62,449 nt of DNA from Lingula anatina. Its lineage: Eukaryota; Brachiopoda; Lingulata; Lingulida; Lingulidae. Shown one piece after another: positions 61,166 to 62,449 of this stretch (the stretch's first letter is position 1; each line of letters starts with the position of its first letter). The notes under the pieces are model-generated. The model was not told the DNA's origin and searched no databases. It worked only from the letters and a program-made list of their open reading frames with translations. Where the stretch lies: positions 1 to 62,449 of the forward strand of contig NW_019774347.1 of the NCBI RefSeq assembly GCF_001039355.2, given 5' to 3'. Position numbers and translations under genes: made by a program.

Positions 61166-61704
61166 AAAAATAGTAAATAAAATAAATTATATATAAGCAG
61201 ATGCGGGTTAAGTACTGTTGAAGCCTATAAAATGTGTCAGGGCCTTAAGAGATGTTGACCTTGTTTTACTCAGCCATCTGTTGAATTTAAATTATTGAGA
61301 TGAGTGTATAATATTACAAATGATGCAGATGTTGATGACATGTTTTGTGGTTGGTTTGTACTGCCCATCTGCTCAGTCTGGGGTAGGAGTTTCTTTTAGC
61401 TAAAAAGGTGGATGATTTGAGCCAAACAGAATAAATTGAACATATTCAGTGATACATTTGGCAAAATGAAAATAAAAGAAAAAAAAACTAAGATTTTTAA
61501 AAGCTTGATTAGAATATATATATTATATATAAAGATACATTTCTGTTATGGATTGTTACTGTAATCTTGGTATGTTGGTACCACTGTGGCTTTTGCCATA
61601 TTATGACTGTTGTTGTAATAAGTGACTATTGTTGTTGTTGCAGGTTTCACTCATTCCGCCATCAGATGATTGTTGACGCCGTAAGCTGACATTGTCTGGT
61701 CACG

Positions 61705-61762
61705 ATGAGCTTCAGCAGCGATGAAGTGAATTTTCTAGTGTACAGATATCTACAAGAATCAG
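61705..61762 (+). CDS. TBL1XR1: TBL1XR1/TBL1 first coding exon, copy 2 (probable overlap)
   Basis: Identical coding bases to 58475-58532, with acceptor at 61643 and the same donor. Surrounding 2 kb also align, so it most likely is the same exon from a second contig, and the one connected to the downstream gene. Confidence 0.9.
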
Positions 61763-61800
61763 GTAAATTGGCATCTGGACTTGTGTTGTATTTTCAACCA

Positions 61801-61949
61801 ATTTGATCCGCAGTCTAACAGATCTGCAGATCAAATATGGCCGACCAACTTTAATGCCTACTGCAAAATCCCCATTGGAAATCTTTTCAAGGTTTCAAGT
61901 GGGTCAGCCATTATTGGTGCGTGAATCTGTCAGTTCATGGATCTACTTG
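61801..61949. mobile_element. Foldback MITE, other overlap copy
   Basis: Same element as 58571-58720 with a few substitutions. Confidence 0.85.
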
Positions 61950-62029
61950 TTTTGAATGTTTTTAAGGGCCTTGAAAATGATTTGGATTGACCTAGCTAGT
62001 GGATTCTTAGATTTTTAATGCATGAATGC

Positions 62030-62227
62030 ATTCAGAGATTAGATCGATCCAACTAGATCAACGTAACTCCCTGGGGGTTCACACTAAATGGCTGTCAGCC
62101 GAGCGGGCACGGAAGTTAATTACCCCCCAACAGCTTGTAGTAGGTGGTACGGACATTTAAGCCAGATTATATGACAGTTATCTAGTGAGACCCTCATGGG
62201 ATAGATCGATCTAAAATCTATGGGAAT
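62030..62227 (+). mobile_element. GATCGATC MITE, copy 3 (overlap of copy 2)
   Basis: Same interior as copy 2. The left edge differs, with gatttttaatgcatgaatgc where copy 2 has gacccc. Confidence 0.8.
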
Positions 62228-62449
62228 GCACCCTTATTCTGTTGAGACTCTTGTTGAATGCAATCAAATTAACAGACACACACCTCTGGCTGGCCCTGAG
62301 TAAAACCCAGAGAAGATATCAATCTGATGAATCTGCTGGAAACAAAAAGGAGGCACCTGTTAATCTGATTGCATTCAGCCACTAGACACAATCTCAACAG
62401 CCCCTTAAACAAGTATCAGGTCTAGATCTAATCTCCCCCCCACCACCCC

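Overview
The window is animal nuclear DNA, most likely from a marine invertebrate. The evidence is AT-rich intergenic DNA, GT-AG introns of a few hundred bases to about 2 kb, metazoan housekeeping genes, many microsatellites and many small inverted-repeat transposons. The sequence alone does not fix the phylum.

Layout. (1) 1-17.2 kb: a DDX3/PL10/Belle DEAD-box RNA helicase on the minus strand. Exons 1-16 lie at 17151-5026. A second set of exons 7-15 lies at 4928-437, on the far side of a single N at 4929. (2) 17.6-22.1 kb: RPL8 on the plus strand, head-to-head with DDX3, complete in seven exons including a TOP-type 5' UTR exon. Its introns hold two convincing C/D-box snoRNAs and a weaker third. 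(3) 22.9-31.3 kb: two tandem minus-strand copies of an unusual type II membrane protein. It joins a degenerate DXD glycosyltransferase-like region, a polysaccharide pyruvyl transferase-like domain and, in the second copy only, an intact A4GALT-like domain. The duplication also copied the last RPL8 exon. (4) 33.4-38.9 kb: ESD, S-formylglutathione hydrolase, complete in nine coding exons. Its last exon appears again at 41.6 kb, beyond an N at 41325. (5) 46.5-47.2 kb: a minus-strand PTB/PID-domain gene of FAM43 type. (6) 58.4-62.4 kb: the first coding exon of TBL1XR1/TBL1, present twice around Ns at 59973 and 61042.

Mobile DNA includes an internally deleted Tc1-like element, a LINE 3' fragment, a Penelope-like reverse transcriptase fragment, several foldback MITE families, and a 614-bp element with perfect 77-bp terminal inverted repeats and an exact 8-bp target duplication that carries a RecQ-like helicase fragment.

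Two points matter most. The DDX3, ESD and TBL1XR1 duplications each abut an N and look like unmerged overlapping haplotype contigs. The glycosyltransferase pair does not, and its copies have diverged in domain content, so it looks like a real duplication. DDX3, RPL8, ESD and TBL1XR1 are unrelated housekeeping genes. The best candidate for undescribed biology is the three-domain glycosyltransferase/pyruvyl transferase.
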